DNA of 7,397 nucleotides, from assembly GCA_964649095.1 (NCBI GenBank), contig CAZYPH010000105.1, positions 1 through 7,397 of the forward strand, read 5' to 3'. Under the pieces are notes generated by a model. That model saw nothing but the letters and a program-made list of their open reading frames with translations. It had not been told where the DNA came from and ran no database searches. The DNA comes from CAZYPH01 sp964649095 (GTDB lineage: Bacteria > Bdellovibrionota > UBA1018 > UBA923). This document shows positions 6,456-7,397 of this stretch, in pieces. The first letter of the stretch is position 1; each line of letters begins with the position of its first letter. The position numbers and the translations under genes were made by a program.

Positions 6456-7397
6456 GGATTACGCAAAGTATCTTGCGGCAATCGATATTGGCACTAACAC
6501 CATTCTTCTTCTGGCTAAAGATCGTGTTTCGAGTGCGGTCCTTGCAGATGAATTGCGGTTTGCTAGATTGGGTGAGGGCCTTGGTAAAACAGGCAGTTTT
6601 TCGATTGCGGCCATGCAACGTGCGCATAGTATTTTAACCGAATACGCGACGATTTTAAAACGTTTAGATATCGACCTTTCGACCGAGGTGCTTGCCGTGG
6701 CTACAAGTGCCTCTCGCGAGGCAGCGAATGCGGTCGCATTTTACGATGCGATTCGAGACGAACTAGGCATTGATGTCCGCATTATTTCGGGCGAAGAGGA
6801 AGCCTATCTGGCCTTTGTTGGCGGGCTCTTGCCAAAACAATCGCGTTTCGAAACCGCTATTTTGGATATTGGCGGCGGTAGCACAGAGTTGAGTTTTTTA
6901 GATGCGTCCGACGCCTCAAGCTCCTCGAATTTCAATGACGGCTTGCGTTGTACGGGACGCTCGATGCCCTTAGGTTGCGTGCGCGGTTTAGAAGAGTTTT
7001 TTCCAAATGCAAACTTTTCAAGCACTAATATCCACGCGTTTAGCCAAAATGTTCGCCATCACTTAACACGTCTCGAGCCCGAGGTGACACAAGCACTGCG
7101 TTCGCGCACATTGACTGCGATTGCCGGAACGCCGACGACGCTCGCTGCGCTCGAGTTAGAGCTCGATGACTGGCAACCCGAACGTATTGATGGTTTGAAG
7201 ATCTCCCTAGATGCCGTAACAAAGTGGCTCAAACACCTAGCCGGCCTTACTGCCCCGCAACGCCAAATAATACCCGCATTAAAGTCCGGCCGCTCCGACC
7301 TCATGATCCCCGGCCTGATTATCTTAGCCGAAGTGCTAAACTACTTAGACCACGATAGTTTCACTGTGAGCACTCGTGGGTTGAGGCATGGTGTTCT
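6445..7397 (+). CDS. Ppx/GppA family phosphatase (exopolyphosphatase / pppGpp phosphatase), 3' end cut by window edge
   Basis: Members hydrolyse terminal phosphates of polyphosphate and/or convert pppGpp to ppGpp in the cytoplasm, linking phosphate storage to the stringent response. The frame is open from ATG 6445 to the window end, 317 codons. It carries the ASKHA-fold motifs in order: phosphate-1 loop A-I-D-I-G-T-N-T with Asp14; A-V-A-T-S-A-S-R-E-A; I-S-G-E-E-E-A with Glu117-119 (containing the family's catalytic Glu); phosphate-2 loop L-D-I-G-G-G-S-T-E-L with Asp141; I-A-G-T-P-T-T-L-A-A; G-R-S-D-L-M-I-P-G; and S-T-R-G-L-R-H-G-V at the edge. That last motif is near the C-terminus in short (about 300-330 residue) members, so probably few residues are missing. 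A Ser-rich loop (residues about 152-165) follows the phosphate-2 motif. The start overlaps the preceding gene by 11 bases with only a weak GAAGG at 6425-6429. PPX and GPPA activities cannot be told apart from this sequence. Confidence 0.95.
   Translation, partial: MKTRDYAKYLAAIDIGTNTILLLAKDRVSSAVLADELRFARLGEGLGKTGSFSIAAMQRAHSILTEYATILKRLDIDLSTEVLAVATSASREAANAVAFYDAIRDELGIDVRIISGEEEAYLAFVGGLLPKQSRFETAILDIGGGSTELSFLDASDASSSSNFNDGLRCTGRSMPLGCVRGLEEFFPNANFSSTNIHAFSQNVRHHLTRLEPEVTQALRSRTLTAIAGTPTTLAALELELDDWQPERIDGLKISLDAVTKWLKHLAGLTAPQRQIIPALKSGRSDLMIPGLIILAEVLNYLDHDSFTVSTRGLRHGV

Larger units (their letters stand above)
1..7397 (+). other. Predicted polycistronic unit gatA-gatB-lipoprotein-lipoprotein-asmA-like-coiled-coil-ppx
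   Basis: All genes share one strand. Junctions are ATGA overlap (822), ATGA overlap (2282), 34-base gap, 27-base gap, 12-base gap, and 11-base overlap (6445). No gap holds a hairpin plus T-run that would act as a terminator, and no gap is long enough to suggest a separate promoter. Operon membership is inferred from spacing only. gatC would be expected upstream but lies outside the window. Confidence 0.6.

Noticed and set aside
6145..6627. 160-codon open frame on the minus strand across the coiled-coil gene and the start of the Ppx/GppA gene
   Set aside because: It is antisense to two better supported frames, and its translation is rich in His/Arg/Leu/Cys runs with no recognisable domain. 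It looks like a shadow of the AGA/GAA-rich coding strand.

Overview
The window reads as a dense, single-strand stretch of a chromosome from a Gram-negative bacterium. All supportable genes lie on the + strand with short gaps or overlaps, consistent with one transcription unit entering at the left edge and leaving at the right. By eye, base composition is moderately AT-leaning and even along the window. Two predicted lipoproteins and an AsmA-family envelope protein argue for a cell with an outer membrane. The GatCAB amidotransferase genes argue for indirect synthesis of Asn-tRNA and/or Gln-tRNA. A Bdellovibrionota or other former deltaproteobacterial lineage is a tentative guess from this mix; nothing in the window proves it.

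Layout. 1-825 is the 3' part of gatA (the catalytic Lys/Ser/Ser region lies upstream, outside the window). 822-2285 is a complete gatB joined to gatA by an ATGA overlap. 2282-2821 is an unrecognised cysteine-rich lipoprotein, again joined by ATGA. 2856-3308 is a second small lipoprotein with a carboxypeptidase-regulatory-like (Ig-like) beta domain. 3336-5927 is a long AsmA-family protein. 5940-6455 holds an unrecognised small gene split by an in-frame TAG: a 29-codon signal or anchor segment (5940-6029), then an open frame containing a small possibly beta-rich region, a coiled coil and an acidic tail (usable start codon only at the GTG at 6105). 6445-7397 is a Ppx/GppA phosphatase overlapping the previous gene by 11 bases and running off the right edge with probably only a few residues missing.

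How the genes may work together. gatA-gatB serve translation (tRNA-dependent amidation). The middle four genes are all predicted to enter or span the envelope (two lipoproteins, AsmA, a membrane-anchored or secreted coiled-coil protein). The last gene acts on polyphosphate and/or pppGpp. There is no single pathway here that I can name. The most plausible reading is a housekeeping operon carrying an envelope cluster, possibly co-regulated with growth.

The most notable anomaly is the amber codon at 6027-6029. It separates a credible ribosome binding site, start and signal segment from a credible protein body in the same frame. More broadly, frame 3 from 2856 to 6455 contains no TAA or TGA, only TAG codons. 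Ordinary TAG stops, or a point mutation or sequence error at 6027, are the simpler explanations. I see no mobile element, CRISPR array, rRNA or tRNA gene, convincing terminator or convincing promoter, and no gene-free stretch above 300 bases.
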